In this document: in pieces, positions 52,690 through 64,000 of the stretch
Layout of the letters: the number at the start of each line of letters is the position of its first letter
Position numbering within the stretch: position 1 is the first letter of the stretch
Source of the DNA: Rhodamnia argentea
Lineage: Eukaryota; Streptophyta; Magnoliopsida; Myrtales; Myrtaceae
Direction of reading: 5' to 3'
DNA length: 64,000 bases
Assembly (NCBI RefSeq): GCF_020921035.1
Contig: NC_063152.1
Span: forward strand, 27,837,903-27,901,902
Notes under the pieces: model-generated
Seen by the model: the letters and a program-made list of their open reading frames with translations, nothing else
Database searches by the model: none
What the model was told of the DNA's origin: nothing
Translations under genes and position numbers: made by a program

Positions 52690-53960
52690 ATGGAAAATTT
52701 TGGGTGTCAACAAACTAACCAATGCTTCGAATTAGTTATCTCTCATCGGGAAATATCAATGTAAATTAGGGTGATTTACTCACTTTGGTAAATTAAATTA
52801 CCAACTAATTTGCAGTTACCAATTCTCTTTTGAGTTACTTGCAAACATTTAGTTTTTATCTTAATGTACCAACTTTTCAATGGAGTTACCAATTTTTATA
52901 TTTAACTTTATCAGTTACCTCTTACATTTACCCACTCTTTTAAAATGTTACCAATGTAAACCAATGTGACTCATCGACTTTTCTCATTGAATTGCCACTT
53001 AATATTAGATTACCGACTGTTATTTGACTCGCTTACCGACATTTATTGCGTTCTTTTTGTTTGTCAAATTTTCGTGGGGCTTGCAAACATGGCATTTCTT
53101 ATCAGTGTCTAAAATATAACCAACATTTTTTTTTTGTAAATTACCAACCTTATTTAGAATGACTTGCCAACTTTTCTCCCTTCAAGTTACTAATTGGTTT
53201 TGGGTTAAAAATCTCATTGTTGTTACGTACCTAGTTTATTATTCTTCTAATTACCAACTTTCATTTACCTTTTTCAGTTACGCCTTAAATCTACCAAGCT
53301 TTATATGAACTTACTAATTTAATTTACGTGTTTTACCAACTTTTTCCCGATTAAAAAATTATTAGTTTTGAGTTACCAACTCTCATTTGAGTTAGTTACC
53401 CACGTTTATTTGGCTATTTTCAATTTAACAAATTCTTCTTTGGGCTTAATTGGTAATAAAATTGGGAAGGAATTACACACCCCCCCCCCGCCCCCCAAGT
53501 TTGTCAACTTTCTTGGAAATGCTACAAAGAAAAATTCCTTTGCTGACAAGAGAAAAAATACCCCCTGATGTTAGTCGGTTCCTTCCAAAAGGAATTGTCA
53601 AATTTATGGCATAATTAAGAAAGGTAGGTAATCAATATGGTAAGCCACGTAACTCAATGTTGGTAAACTCATGTAAGAGTTGATAAATTCAAAGCATTTG
53701 TAAGAGAGACCAAAATGAAAAAGTTCATACTTGAAGAAAAATGAAATAAATAATGGTAAGTAATTGAAATCGAGTTCGTAACCAAAAATAGTTCGTAACT
53801 CAATTGTTAAGAAAAAAGTTGGTAAGATGCTCAAATAAATAGGAGTTGAAAAATTTAAGGCGTTAGTAAGAAAGATAAATACAAATAAGTTATCAAGAAA
53901 TCAGGTGATCAATAATTTTTTTGACCAATAATTTTTTGACACTTATCAACTCTTTCAGAG
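52690..53960. repeat. Long degenerate fold-back made of short repeats (TTACCAACTTT words)
   Basis: From about 52790 to 53400 the words TTACCAAC / GTTACCAATT / ACCAACTTT recur every few tens of bases. From about 53590 to 53950 the inverse (GTTGGTAA, GGTAAG, AAGTTGGTAAG) recurs. A C-rich run (about 53472-53490) sits between. The whole looks like an old tandem array folded back on itself. No coding capacity. Confidence 0.6.
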
Positions 53961-54831
53961 ATCACCGTCCCGAATTTTTTTTTTTCCGTAACATCGCGGT
54001 CCGGTTTCTACAGAGACTAAATAGGCTTTAATGGAGAAGATGCTTGTAAATTTGGCAAGAGAGACGGATAATGGCGAATTCGCCAACAAAGTGTTCCATG
54101 TAGATAAGAGACAACTTCGTTTGAACGTCTACGAAAAATCATTATGAGCAACTAAAACTAGTAGTCTACAAATCCCATGAAACAACACTATGAACGTAAA
54201 AAAGCCTAGATGGAAACCAGAATTAAGAACTAATCAAGGAAACACATATCGATTAGCAACGGTGCTGTGTCCATGATCGATTGAACTACCAATTTCGCAA
54301 GTCGCATCTGATTGTAGAAGCCAACAAAGCCAAAGAGATTTCAATGGTAGCATTCATTAGCGAGACTAATGCTAGATCGAAGGATCCGAAGTCCAAGCCT
54401 CAATGATTTTGGCTAAAGCTATAATCACTAGCTAAGAAAGAGCACGTATCAAATGGCCTGCACCCATGAACCTTAAGACTGGTCCTGAGAGAAGATCCTA
54501 TCATTTCACAGTTCTGTCATTGAAACTAGTACGTTCGAGTACAATTTCCCAACTCATCTGGGTCTCGATCATGCAGCATTTAACTCGATTTATCGCATTC
54601 GTAAGGGGAATCGCTACAGGTATTCACTGAAAAGTCAAGTTTATTTGAATAAAAATCAAGTGAAACTAATCTTAATGGCGAAACTTATCTGTATAGCTGA
54701 AGAAAATGATCAACACTTATCCGAGCACACAATGCTTGGAAGTTCAAGGGCAGATCACCTCCTCAAATCCTGGAAAGCGAGGCCTCCCATGCAAAGCATC
54801 TTGCCCTAATGAGCATCCCATTTTTTCACTC
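53961..54831. other. Intergenic
   Basis: No gene, RNA or clear repeat recognised in about 870 bases. Confidence 0.4.
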
Positions 54832-55035
54832 TCAACAACGTTGGAAACCAGCACCATGTTGTCGTAAAATGGAATACTCATTTGAGCAAGAGGCCTTCCA
54901 CCGGAAGGAGCACAACAGCACCACCATAGAAAGCAAAACCAAGAAGGTATCAGAGTGCTGATGACGAGAACGGAGTGATTTTGATGGACAGAGGAAGACG
55001 TAGACGGGGGCCTCTTCTGCGTTTATATACGCGCA
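54740..55035 (-). other. Possible small transcription unit, coding status unclear
   Basis: On the minus strand a TATAAA (about 55023-55028, in CGCGTATAAACGC) is followed by a CT-rich stretch. A frame then stays open for about 80 codons and reads through a hydrophobic Val/Leu/Trp/Cys stretch into GGRPLAQMSIPFYDN and a short acidic end. It has no ATG before the hydrophobic part; the first ATGs give frames of 31 and 45 codons. I do not recognise it. It could be a small peptide gene, a non-coding RNA or chance. Confidence 0.2.
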
Positions 55036-55199
55036 TGGTTCTCTCATCTGCCAAGCTTGGAAGAAGAAAGTAGAACGTTTGAGAGGTGGTTGCAACAGCC
55101 TAATTTTCCCTTGTGTGTTTTGCGCAAAATGGGATAGTTGAAAGTATAGTATGGCAAGCCGGCTTCTCGGCATCACTCCCTTTGTTTTAAACTAAGTAA

Positions 55200-56187
55200 A
55201 GGAGTCTGCAGGTGGATGATGAGTTTGGCTGTTAGCTGAAGTCTCGAGCCTAGCTTGTTCAAAGCCCTGGCGGTCAATTCTTGGACATGCATATTGCTTA
55301 TGCGGTTCGTTTCACCAGCTACTTTTCGTGAATTGTACTGCACATAGATGTCTGTACTTTGCCCTCATGCCCTGAGGTACTTAGCTCTAGCCACCTTGTA
55401 TTTTTATATTTGGAGCTTTATGTCTGCTTTAAAGCAATAACATACCATTGACCATGAGAGCACTCTCCCTCTCTCGCTGGCTCTCTCTCTCTCTCTCTCA
55501 CTTCATTCCATGATCTTCAATCGCCTCGAGGTGCATCGTGCGGTGCCGCTTCACTGCGACTGGATTATGCGATCAGCTTAATTTATAAGATGTGAGTGCC
55601 TTTTCAGAAGATTTTTTTTTTTGCAGGTATGTGTATATATATGGTGCCGTCTTTTTGCGAGATTCACCATTTTAACTTCATCTTCAAGGGTTTGACCTTC
55701 TTCCACCACACGTATACTGCCGTTTTGGCACCACAAGATTGTAACCACCTTTCAAAGGACCCTTCAATTTCATCATCAGCTGATGTTCTTGCTGGTGGGC
55801 CTTCCCTTACGATTAGCTAATCAAGTACTTTATATACTGCTACCTACAACCTCGCAGCTGATGAACTCTGGTGAACTCCCTTATTCGATTTTCAACTTCT
55901 TTAACCCGCCTTACAATGCACCTAACTGATGGTCCCAAGTCATTCACGCCGTCCCCACACCCCCCCCCCGCGATCTCTTCAATCAAGCAATTTTGTATCC
56001 TAACTAGGACTGGTCTAAAGAGGATCTTCGCATTCGGTGGAGCTTAGTTAGACTCATTCAATCAAAGCCAAGCTTTTTTATATGGAAACTAAGATAGATG
56101 ACCGGCGCAATGCGCAGAATTAGAGTTCGATGCACTGGCTTGAGCTTCTTTCACGGAACCCAACACAAAACCCGTCTGAGCTAACTA
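55200..56187. other. Intergenic
   Basis: About 1 kb with a CT microsatellite at about 55477-55498 and a C-run near 55960-55968. Open frames on the plus strand (for example 55596-55820) have no recognisable family. Confidence 0.4.
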
Positions 56188-56835
56188 GGGAAGATTGTCA
56201 AAAAAGCCCTAAACCTTTCATATTTTTGCCAATTCAGTCCTATAGGCCGGAAATCGCTAACGTGAATGCCGGTCGATCAATGTGGTGTCGGCAGCACCGA
56301 CATGGATAAACTATAAATTTTTTTAACATTTTTAAAAATAATTTCAATTTTTTCGTTTTGTTCGTTTTTTCTCTAATTCAGGATTTGAATGCCGGCGGCC
56401 TCACCGGTTTAGGGCCAGCAGGGGTCATCGGCCTTGCCCAAGGCCAACGAAGGATCGGCAAGAGCCCACGACCCCGCCCCTAGGCAAAGGCCACGAAGCC
56501 CCCCTCTCTAGCCAGATTTGGCCATGGCGAGGGCCGCAACGCCCTCGTTCATAGCCACAAGGGCTTCGCACGAGAGCGTCGTTGCGCTCGCCCTAAACTA
56601 GCAAGGGCCACCTGCCTTAAACCCTAAATCAGAAAAAAAAAAAAAATCAATTTTAAAAAAAAAATATTATAATTTGTTCACATCAATGCCGGCGGTGCTA
56701 TATTAGCGATTTCCAGTCAATAGGATTGAATCGGCAAAAGGTGAAATGGTTTAGGATTGAATCAACAAACTTGAAAGGTATATGACTGAATTGGCAAAAG
56801 TGCGAAATGTTTAGGACTTTTTTGATAATTTTCCC
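56188..56835. mobile_element. Inverted-repeat element with GC-rich core (copy 4, best preserved ends)
   Basis: Left end GGGAAGATTGTCAAAAAAG, then CCTAAAC and TTTTGCCAATTCAGTC; the right end is the complement (CTGAATTGGCAAAAGTG, GGACTTTTTTGATAATTTTCCC in two parts). Longer matches include GGAAATCGCTAA / TTAGCGATTTCC and GCCGG.ATTGATG words. The core is GC-rich and full of GGCGAGGGC / GCCCTCG fold-back words, with A-rich and T-rich arms. About 648 bases, no coding frame. Confidence 0.75.
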
Positions 56836-58075
56836 GAGGTAATTGTGAGTTAATATCGATCTCTCTATATCAGCTCCCCCTAAGATTATGTCGGACTATT
56901 CTCATCTATCAAACCACTTTCTAGGACAGGACAGATATCTGAGTCATACGAGATATCTTTCCTGCCCTGTCTCTCTCTATCACGCACACAGACGTTATTA
57001 AGGGCAAAGCATCATGCAACAACCTGATAACGGCAGGGCTAGGTTCATTAACAGTGACTACAGCACCTTCCTCTACCTGCTTGGATTTCCCAATCTTTTC
57101 AATAATGTTCTCACTTTAGATTAGACAAAAATTTGTCCTACTCTGAGGGCAAGCATACATATTTATGGTTTTATTCGGACTTAATTATCTGGATTCCTCC
57201 GGTCCGAGTACATCGGCGAATTTCTGAGAGGATGTATAGATATCTAATCCAGCCTAATAGGTCAACTTCATCTCTCGAGAAATGATCATAGTCCCGTTTA
57301 TTATACATGTCCAATATGATCCCAAATGTCACTTTTTTTTTCTTGTCCAAGATCTCGAAGTGCTTCTTCATGATAGTTTCCATCACAACATTTAATGGGC
57401 CACCGCACTTCGAATCAACTGAAAAAAAAAAAAATTCCTCGAAACGATCATATTGGGCAAACTAAAAGTACCATAAGCACCAACAGCACCATAAACCTAA
57501 TTGGAGACAAAGCTGCAGGAGACTTTCAGTGACTTCACTGAATAGAGTTCGACATTAATGATAAAGAAATAAATAAGGTCACTCTTCATGAGGACAATTA
57601 TTTGATGAGATAATATTTAAAAATGCAAGTGGTATTGGAAGTGATACTAATAGATGCTATTTTAGCTTTGACATCATGAATGGCTTGGTTAGGTATGTGG
57701 GGGTTGCAATTGTCAGCTGGATTGTGTAGTTTTTTGCTTCTCGTGCATGGCGTGATATGCTTAATTGTCCTCATTTAGCATAGGATGCCGACCGAATTAG
57801 AAATGTAAACTACATGAAATGTATATTATTTGGTCGAGATCGTCCTTCGTTGCCGGTCAGGAGTCGCATATGCCGACATTGGACATGAAACATCGCATTA
57901 GCTAGGAACGAGGAAATGATTAACGGAACGAGCATCCTCATGTTATTCCTGAACATCGATTCTTTGCACTGCCATTTCATTCACTGAACGAGGAGAACAA
58001 ATCCAGCGTATCACACACTTGATGCCAAAGAATTATTGAGCGGAAACAGCACAGTTAAGCACAAAAGCAAAAGCT
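56836..58075. other. Intergenic downstream of the laccase gene
   Basis: A 71-codon minus-strand frame at 57171-57386 has no recognisable domain. No complete repeat was delimited. It probably contains the laccase 3'UTR at its right end. Confidence 0.4.
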
Positions 58076-60546
58076 CTAGCACCGGGGCAGGTCTGCCGGC
58101 GGATGAGGAAGGGTCTCGAGCTCCCCTTTGCCGTTCTTCACTATAAACACTGATCCTAATCCCCATTACATGTGTATATCGATGTGACAATGCATGAACC
58201 AAACTCCTGCATATCATTAATTAAACTCGATTTATGCTGTGCATCTCCAAAAGAAATGAACGGAACGCGCTAGCAATCAATTACAAGCCTCGTTCCAATC
58301 ACATAGGCGACACAATTACAAAGACAAGGAGGATCGGCTCACCTGGATTGTCTGCGACAAATCGAATTGCAGCCCATCCGCCCACGGGAACTCCAATTAC
58401 GTTCAAGTAAGGCGGATCCACCAAGTTGAATTGTGTGGTTTGGGGATTATAGTTGCCGGAGCCATATCCAACTACATAGAAGCTATATCCATGAAGGTGA
58501 ATTGGGTGGTTTTCCGTAGTGACCGTCCCTGTGTTCTGTAATATGAGTTGCACCCTAGTTCCATATTCAAGGACAAAGGTTCTAGTTCCGATCATCGATT
58601 GGGTGTTGTTAGGAATGTTATTAGGCGCCCCATTGACAAAGTCATAGAACTTCAGAGGCACACCAGGAAAATCCTCAGTGAACTGGCCGTTAATTCTATT
58701 GTAATAAGCTTCGAGAAGAGATATCTTGGGTTTGACAAAGCTTATATTGTTCATAGACGCAGCCATCGTCCCATTGTTCAAGCCCTGGCAATTTTGCTGT
58801 GGCGTTGGGGAATGGCATTGTTGAACATTTAGTCCTATAGTGTAAAAGAGATTCTGATCTATCTCCTTTGGAACATTACCAGAATTCAGACTCCTAAGCC
58901 CATCCATAACAGTCTTAACTGCAAGATTATCATTAAAAGTGGGTAGTCTAGCAGGCAAAGACAGGGAAGTGGGCAAAGCACCAAGGTATTGGAAGTATGC
59001 TATGGCCGATATGTTTTGAAAGGGTACACCCTGGGCTGACATGTAAGGACCCATGGCCATAGAATATTTTCCGATGGGCTGATCGGCTGTGACCAGGACA
59101 TTCATCGTCTGGCCTGGGCCAAGCATCACCCGATCGGTTGTGAATGGCTTCGTGTACTCTCCATCAGCTTCAACAACGGTCATCCTGTGATTTGCAATGG
59201 AAAAGAAGTTTTCGGTGTTCAGACCTGCGTTTATCAGCCTCAGCAGGTAGGTCTTTCCTGGGACCACGTCAATCTCGTATACATCTGCAATTTTTGGCAA
59301 TATGTATAACAGGAAACTAGTGGTGAGTCCATGCAAACACAAGATTATGTGCAGGTTGTCACTCACACTGGAGACTACTTAGGACCTACTGTTTTAAATT
59401 TTCCATCAGTCGCAGAATGCTGTAACTGGCAGTAAATTCCTAATCGATATCTAGCGAGAAGGCTTATCAAATAGATGGAGAACTCTAAGGGTCATAATTA
59501 TTTGAGGTCAGAGTTTTGCTGAGAAGTACCATTGTTTGAGCAATTGTAGTTAGGGCCAGGATGGCCGTTGATCGTAAATGCATCAGCTGGTGGAGGACCT
59601 CCTCCGCTAGCTAAAACAGCTTTCTCAAGTTGTACTACATCCTTGAGCCAATATTCTCCTGTAATGTGGAGATTGTGGTTGAGAGATATTGAATAATTGA
59701 ATTTTCATGCATAACTATGCAACTGTCAGTGCAGTATACCAGATTTAAAGTTGGATGAATTTTGTTCAGAAACATGGTTAAAAAACTAGCAGGCAAAAAT
59801 TATTTACCTAGAATAATGATGTGCTCTTCATAAGGATATGTAAAGGGATAAGGGACCCCTGTCTTTGGATACATGACTATAGCACCATGGACAGTGGCTC
59901 GAAGCCAAGAGACATGGGCATGCCAGAAAAGGGTGCCTTTCTGCTTTACCAATGTGAACTCATACGTAAAACTCTGTCCAGCTTGAATAGGACACTGGGT
60001 GATGTACGAGGGTCCATCAGACCAGCAGGATAGCATCTGCCGGATGCCATGCCTTCAATCAGCCGACACAACAGAAGAATACTCAAATTAGCAAATTCTT
60101 GTCCTCTGCCATGTACAAAAAGGATTTCCACATTTTCCTTACCAGTGAATTGTGACATTGTATGGACTCTCATTTGTAACTTTGACGATCACTCTATCAT
60201 CTTCTTGGGCATAAACAACCGGTCCTGGATACATTCCATTGACTGTTACTATGTCCTTGGTGTTGCATAGCTTGGTAATCCTTGTGGTTTGCACCTATTC
60301 ATTTGGAGTTACATACACAATTGTTAGATACTAGTGTCAAGCATGGAACAATGAGAACTAGAACATAGAGAGTACGAGCAAATCAGGTAAATAAATAGAC
60401 ATCTGACAGATGCAAATCAGCAAGACCTTGAAGTCATAGAACCTGGTCGATCTTCCTCCAGGCCACTGTGCAAGAACATGCAGAGGGCTGAAACAAGATA
60501 TTAATGCGGTAATGGAGAGCACGAGCCCCATGGTTAGCTTCTCCAT
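58076..60546 (-). pseudogene. Laccase (multicopper oxidase) gene with a premature stop in its last exon
   Basis: Secreted blue copper oxidase that oxidises phenols such as monolignols in the cell wall. Exons on the minus strand: 60546-60427, 60294-60143, 60052-59808, 59658-59530, 59284-58343 and 58206 onwards. A signal peptide is visible (hydrophobic residues 6-26, ending VLAQ). Copper ligands present: HWHG (90-93), WHAH (134-137), HPIHLHG (475-481) and HCHIDIH (535-541). The frame then meets TAA at 58168-58166 as codon 543, where laccases have a Thr, Pro or Ser before WGL. Beyond it the frame continues perfectly (WGLGSVFIVKNGKG ... PPADLP.C) to a TAG at 58078-58076. The predicted product is 542 residues, 29 short, lacking the region of the T1 axial ligand. 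It could be a null allele, recent pseudogene or sequencing error. Confidence 0.9.
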
Positions 60547-60580
60547 CAAGGGTTAGAACAGGAGATTGAGGATGATGAGG

Positions 60581-60606
60581 CTTATAGGGCAGGGTCATTT
60601 AATAGA
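60581..60606 (-). promoter_or_regulatory. TATA candidates of the laccase gene
   Basis: On the minus strand CTATAAG at 60581-60587 and TATTAAAT at about 60597-60606 lie 35-60 bases upstream of the ATG. Either would give a very short leader. Confidence 0.35.
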
Positions 60607-63600
60607 GAACGAACCTATCTAATCATATTTAAAAAATTCGAGATAAAGAAAAAAGATAGTGACTCTTTATTGTGGTCGTCATCTTTCATGATTCCTTCGT
60701 GATGAACTCAACGAAATAAGGCGATGGGGGAGTGATTATTTGAAGAGCTGACCAATCTGCCAAAGAATTTAATTCAGCTACTTCTATCTCTGTGGTTCTT
60801 TACTATTAAAGCTGAAACAGTTGGGGTACCTGCTCCGTTGTACCGTGTCAAAACCACAGCAGGACAATTAGCCGCTGCATTCACTTCTTATATCGTCTTT
60901 CTCAGTGTACAAGCTTTGGGGGAGCTATGTTTAAGCACGATCACATTGGTATTTGCTTCTCTTGAAAGTTCAAGTGTATTGTCATTTCATAATACGCCAT
61001 GTGCAAGGAGGATAGGTGAGGGGAAAGAAAATTTGAAATCCTTCAAAAGACAGAGATAAATACTACGTGCTGAGACAAATTCTCTGTGGGGAACTCTTTC
61101 TCTTACCTTCATGCTTCGTTTCATGACCTCCTCCTCCTGGCAGTCATATCCTATATTTGTGTTTCTACCAGCATAGTTAGGCCTTGAAGCGCTATCATTA
61201 CATGCTGTACTTCCGTAAATTTTCTTTGATATCTCTGTCCCTAGCCTTTCCCATGTTTAGTCAATCATCTTATCATGATGAAGTATGAAAGTAGGTAGCT
61301 GCATATAAGACCTATTAAACCATGGAAGTATCATCCTTCTTGGTATCCCTCCTATAATCTGGATATATATCCTAGGAATTAGTTAATGTGGCAGTTGTAA
61401 TATAAAACAATCCAAAACAAACACTAGTCTAAGACAACGAAGCAAAAAGGTTGAAGATTCTAAGTCTGAGCGGCACCTTTTTGCACTATACATATTTTTG
61501 TTTGTTTCACATCCTCTAACTTATACGTCAACATCCAAATCCCAGATCAGAATAGCCCGCATCTTTTATGTGCATGCATTGCATGCACAGATATGCATTA
61601 TATGCAACATCATATGAATACTTCTTGTTCTTGTCGACTGTCTCGACTATTCAAATGCTCAAGCGTGACAGGCAATGACAAAACACTCTCCATTGTTGAC
61701 CTTATTCTTTTTGAAAACTTTGTTTGAGTACTACACCATAACTAACTCTTTGAAATATGTCAAGTACTCTTCTCAGAATTCAGGGCAAATGGACCCTCCC
61801 TATAAGAGCCTTCTTTGACTTATTGTCTGAATAAACTGCGTGACCTGCAGGACTGACCTGAACAAATTGGAGCTACCTGCAGCGCCATAAGTTATTCTAT
61901 TTCCCAGCAACCCCCCCCAAGAGTCAAGATTATGCATGACAATTTTCACATCTTACATCCAAAGTAGAGGGTTTTAATCAAAATCAAATAATGCACGACT
62001 GTTAGTATTCTTGAAGTGATAAAGGGCAAGTTCCTGTGCTTAGCAGGAATTACAGTCCAAACTACAGATAAGCATAACAAAACAGGGCGAAAAACTTACA
62101 CCCTAGGAGCAAAAGAAGCTCGACTCTAACAAAGTCTTGCTAGTGAGCTTCAGAAAAAAAGGCTGTTTAGGAAGGAGAAAGACTGACTTGCTCTTTGCCA
62201 TCATTTGCTGAGATTCCTTATGTAATATTGTCTTTATTAAGTAATCCAAACAGAAACACAAACAGGGTTGCTATCATGTTGAATGGATTCATCCTGAGCT
62301 GTAACTTTACAGGAGGTGTACACCCCCAAAATGGACTCTTTTGAGAGACCAAGGAGATAACTCATCTTCCAGCCCATTTCCCACCATTTTGTGTGCTAAC
62401 TGACATCGTTGGCAGAGGAATTAGGAAATTATGAAGATTCGGAGAAATGGTACGTAGAGACATTCAAACACCAGCCTCTGCTCTCCCCCATACAGCTTCT
62501 CTTTAATTTAAAAGTGCTTATATTTACTTCACTTTTGTCTCCTACTTCATCCTTAACGCTGTATTTTTCTGTGGATAACACGTAACATGGTGCAACTGAC
62601 TTGAAAAATAAGCATTCGAGACTTCGTCTTCAAACTGTGAATGAAAGTACCTTAAGGCCATAATCAGGTGAGAATAATGACAAGCATGGCAGCTTGATCA
62701 TTATTCCACACGACTGAAATACCATGCATGGCGAAGCAATTGAAAAACCAGATTTGCCATTCATGGTAGGCCAAGACATCCCTTGCATAACAAGGAAGAG
62801 GATTCCAATAAAAGGAAGCCACAGACCATATTCTTTTCCCCTGTGAGTTTCCTTAATGTACATATTCAGAGAAATGCTGACCATCATTCGTAATGGTATG
62901 TGGATTCTGAACAGCTATACAGGCTGAACCTATAAGATAGCAACTACAACTCAAGAAGAAAATAACAAAGATCATTGCACAAACCTGGTATATCACCATA
63001 CTGCACCCACACAAAAATTCATCAAGAGACAAGTACAACACAGTGGAAGTTGAGTACATAAGCATTTTTTTTGAGTCAATCTAATTGACAAAGCTGGTCA
63101 ACATGCTTGTGTATCTTGACAAGCTTCGTCTGTTTGATGTTACAGTGAAAGTTTTTATAACCTAACAACAAATTACAATGACAACAAAATAGCATGTTAA
63201 TTCTCAATGAGAATTGGGGGTCTACCAAGAGCTTCCAGTAGATGCATCTTGGATTCAGAGAAACTAGGTAATACACGTTTGTTTATAAATGGGTAAAACC
63301 ACTTTTCTCCGTATCCTGGGAATCTCGCTGATAGAAGAAATCCACCTAATATTTCTTCGTTCAAATTAGCCAACATATACCTACAACAAGCTTAAAGCCT
63401 TAAACTACATATAGTTGCTTCCATATAGTTCAATTGCACAAAAGTCTACAACCAGGAAGATCCACAATGGATATTTCTTTGGCTACACAGAATCTCAACC
63501 ATAATCAGCTAAAGAACATGTTGCTTTCATGATACACTCCCTAGCAAACAAAAAAGAGTCGGCTCATACCAGTTACCGCTGACGAGACATATAAATGAGT

Positions 63601-64000
63601 TCAACCAAACTGGAACTTATGAAACTCCACATAAGAATTTCAATGAAGCAGACCATCACATAGACAGTGGAACATCATCATCATGACCAAAATCACATAG
63701 GAGATGGTCTTACCACATAAAATCCTACTAAATAGTTTCGCAGAAACAGATACTGCCCACACTCTAGCCCATTCAAATAGAGTAAGTCCCTAGACATATA
63801 TTGGAAATCAGTATATTTATTACCAAAATGGCAAATGAATCCCACTGATAACTGATGAACTCAATCAACTCTTTTGTTTTTTTTCCCTCACAGATAGACC
63901 TAACATAACACCTTCAATGCATACAGCTTCCCAGCAGACTGCTAGGTAACATGTACGAGCCAAAAGCAAAAACATCACAGCAAGCGATATATGCTAGTGG
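60607..64000. other. Right-hand region without a recognisable gene
   Basis: About 3.4 kb. The laccase promoter lies at the left. Minus-strand frames at 62630-62887 and 62853-63065 overlap and are hydrophobic but match nothing I recognise. The region may be intron or UTR of a gene beyond the right edge, or plain intergenic DNA. Confidence 0.4.
61569..61589. promoter_or_regulatory. Palindrome of RY (CATGCA) motifs
   Basis: TGTGCATGCA and its exact complement TGCATGCACA are separated by one base, followed by ATATGCATTATATGCA. CATGCA is the RY core bound by plant B3-domain factors. No gene start is known nearby except the laccase, 1 kb away. Confidence 0.4.

Noticed and set aside
52690-53960. 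CRISPR-like array of regularly spaced repeats
   Set aside because: The repeats are degenerate, change orientation, have no constant spacing, and the DNA is from a plant nucleus.
57171-57386. 71-codon minus-strand frame downstream of laccase
   Set aside because: No family signature and no nearby exon that extends it.
62630-63065. Overlapping hydrophobic minus-strand frames near the right edge
   Set aside because: They do not join through plausible splice sites and match no family I know. Hydrophobicity follows from T-rich sequence.

Overview
This window is eukaryotic nuclear DNA from a flowering plant. Every recognisable gene has introns with GT/AG ends, the gene families are plant-type (Dof factor, second subunit of Pol IV/V, ALMT, laccase, RS31-type SR factor), and the spaces between genes are AT-rich and full of degenerate inverted-repeat elements. 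The protein sequences look like a woody dicot. The GC-cored inverted-repeat elements reminded me of Myrtaceae such as Eucalyptus, but that is only an impression. There is no bacterial, viral, organellar or CRISPR-like content.

Layout, left to right. (1) 350-4908, minus: a complete seven-exon P-type Ca2+-ATPase close to Arabidopsis ECA2, with a likely 5'UTR intron. (2) 7427-10224, plus: an RS31-type splicing factor with TATA box, 5'UTR intron, long coding intron and a duplicated 3' flank. (3) 11315-11760, minus: a two-exon Yippee-like zinc protein, convergent with RS31. (4) 12551-13306: a non-autonomous Mutator-like element with long inverted ends and a perfect 9-bp target duplication, followed by a smaller inverted-repeat element. 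(5) 15110-17364, plus: an LRAT/NC-domain protein whose intron donor abuts a long CT microsatellite. (6) 18545-27148, minus: the shared second-largest subunit of RNA polymerases IV and V (NRPD2/NRPE2), seven coding exons; its non-coding first exon is duplicated in tandem. (7) About 28985-39810, minus: a tandem segmental duplication carrying two ALMT10-like anion-channel genes; a transposable element sits in the right-hand copy only, and that copy shows splice-site and C-terminal decay. (8) 42177-44932, plus: an ORMDL sphingolipid regulator. (9) 46879-48399, minus: a Dof transcription factor with a nine-codon first exon. (10) 48500-58000: gene-poor, with nested and fold-back repeats. (11) 58076-60546, minus: a laccase gene with an in-frame stop in its last exon, just after the copper-binding HCH motif. 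(12) 60600-64000: no gene recognised.

The genes are functionally unrelated neighbours, as is usual in plant chromosomes: ER Ca2+/Mn2+ pumping, splicing, RNA-directed DNA methylation, vacuolar or plasma-membrane anion transport, sphingolipid control, transcription, and apoplastic phenol oxidation. No new multi-gene system was found. The points most worth following are the laccase nonsense codon, the ALMT duplication with its dated transposon insertion and mutated acceptor, the duplicated NRPD2 leader exon, the Mutator-like element, and the microsatellite on the LRAT donor site. All exon boundaries were assigned by eye from reading frame, GT/AG signals and remembered Arabidopsis relatives; no alignment or expression data were available.
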